Part shown: piece after piece, positions 6,456 to 6,669 of the stretch
Layout: every line of letters begins with the position of its first letter
How positions within the stretch are numbered: position 1 is the stretch's first letter
Source of the DNA: Planctomycetota bacterium
Lineage (GTDB): Bacteria; Planctomycetota; Phycisphaerae; Sedimentisphaerales; Anaerohalosphaeraceae
Direction of reading: 5' to 3'
NCBI GenBank assembly: GCA_021160785.1
Contig: JAGHBX010000516.1
Location: 1 to 6,669 of the forward strand
Length of the DNA stretch: 6,669 nt
Notes under the pieces: generated by a model
What the model was told of the DNA's origin: nothing
The model's input: only the letters and a program-made list of their open reading frames with translations
Databases searched by the model: none
Program-made: the position numbers and the translations under genes

Positions 6456-6575
6456 TTAGAACCAATTCAGTTTATTCAAACTTTCCACCGCTGTGTGTGA
6501 AATCTCCTCAAACCGTTTAATGTCTGATCTGAAAAGACCCGCTTGGAGCGGTGCCCAGTTATTTCCCTCTTTCAT
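6456..6575 (-). CDS. Short hypothetical protein, or the tail of a truncated gene
   Basis: From an ATG at 6575 this frame encodes 39 residues, MKEGNNWAPLQAGLF to ESLNKLNWF, ending at a TAA (6456-6458) one base before the nuclease start. AAGGA lies four bases before the ATG, a usable ribosome binding site. The frame stays open upstream to 6638 (LFPGWKHSGGNPLITDFIKDA) without a standard start and is closed by a TAA at 6639-6641, at the edge of the GGGGTC palindrome. That pattern fits either a small leader gene or the 3' end of a longer gene interrupted at the palindrome. I do not recognise the sequence. The close junction with the nuclease gene is the main reason to list it. Confidence 0.35.
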   Translation of the reverse strand: MKEGNNWAPLQAGLFRSDIKRFEEISHTAVESLNKLNWF

Positions 6576-6621
6576 AGCATCCTTAATAAAATCTGTTATA
6601 AGAGGATTTCCACCGCTGTGT
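6482..6621. repeat. Pair of 15-base direct repeats
   Basis: TTTCCACCGCTGTGT occurs at 6482-6496 and again at 6607-6621, 125 bases apart, and an abutting partial copy TTTCCACC lies at 6621-6628. The spacing is not a multiple of three. The two copies fall in different phases of the short minus-strand frame (H-S-G-G versus H-T-A-V-E), so this is a DNA-level and not a protein-level repeat. Confidence 0.75.
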
Positions 6622-6643
6622 TTCCACCCAGGGAATAATTAAA

Positions 6644-6656
6644 GGGGTCAGACCCC
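6644..6656. repeat. GGGGTC-A-GACCCC palindrome (REP-like element end)
   Basis: Six-base perfect arms surround a single A, flanked by AATTAAA on the left and AATT on the right. Palindromes of this form in A/T-rich flanks occur dispersed in many environmental bacterial genomes, in my recollection often near REP-associated or IS200-like transposases. No transposase lies in the window, and the element reaches close to its end, so its full extent cannot be seen. Confidence 0.55.
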
Positions 6657-6669
6657 AATTTCCTGATAC

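Overview
The window looks like chromosomal DNA of a free-living bacterium, probably a planctomycete of the class Phycisphaerae. This placement rests mainly on the first gene. It has the prepilin N-terminus (AFTLIELLVVIAIIALL) joined to a long Trp/Gly/Tyr-rich domain that ends in an FFDLSTRKVPLKHLW...KWHREF tail, an architecture that is expanded in Phycisphaerae and related groups. The other genes are standard bacterial housekeeping genes and fit this but do not prove it. The lineage is an inference from remembered family features, not from a search.

Left part (1-2382), plus strand: a candidate promoter and a secreted/pilin-like protein (109-966), then a strong sigma70-like promoter (1007-1035) driving a complete clpX (1111-2382). 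The usual clpX neighbours clpP and tig are absent on both sides, so clpX appears to be transcribed alone.

Middle part (2386-5487), minus strand: three closely spaced co-directional genes that look like one operon, in transcription order rarA (AAA+ clamp-loader-like ATPase of stalled forks), a 5-formyltetrahydrofolate cyclo-ligase, and a membrane-anchored LysM plus L,D-transpeptidase cell-wall enzyme. Gaps are 36 and 21 bases. The last gene converges on clpX with only 3 bases between the stop codons, so there is no room for a terminator between them.

Right part (5488-6669): a 433-base non-coding stretch upstream of rarA. It holds two tandem copies of a repeat at an exact 127-base period, with a paired (compensatory) change in a hairpin arm, followed by shorter related elements. 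Beyond it is an A+T-richer minus-strand gene for a solitary Mrr-type PD-(D/E)XK nuclease. It starts one base after the stop of a short or truncated reading frame that opens at the edge of a GGGGTC-A-GACCCC palindrome near the window's end. This right end reads as an accessory, possibly transferred and rearranged segment. No complete undescribed system is visible. The most unusual material is the repeat tract and the damaged region at the right edge.
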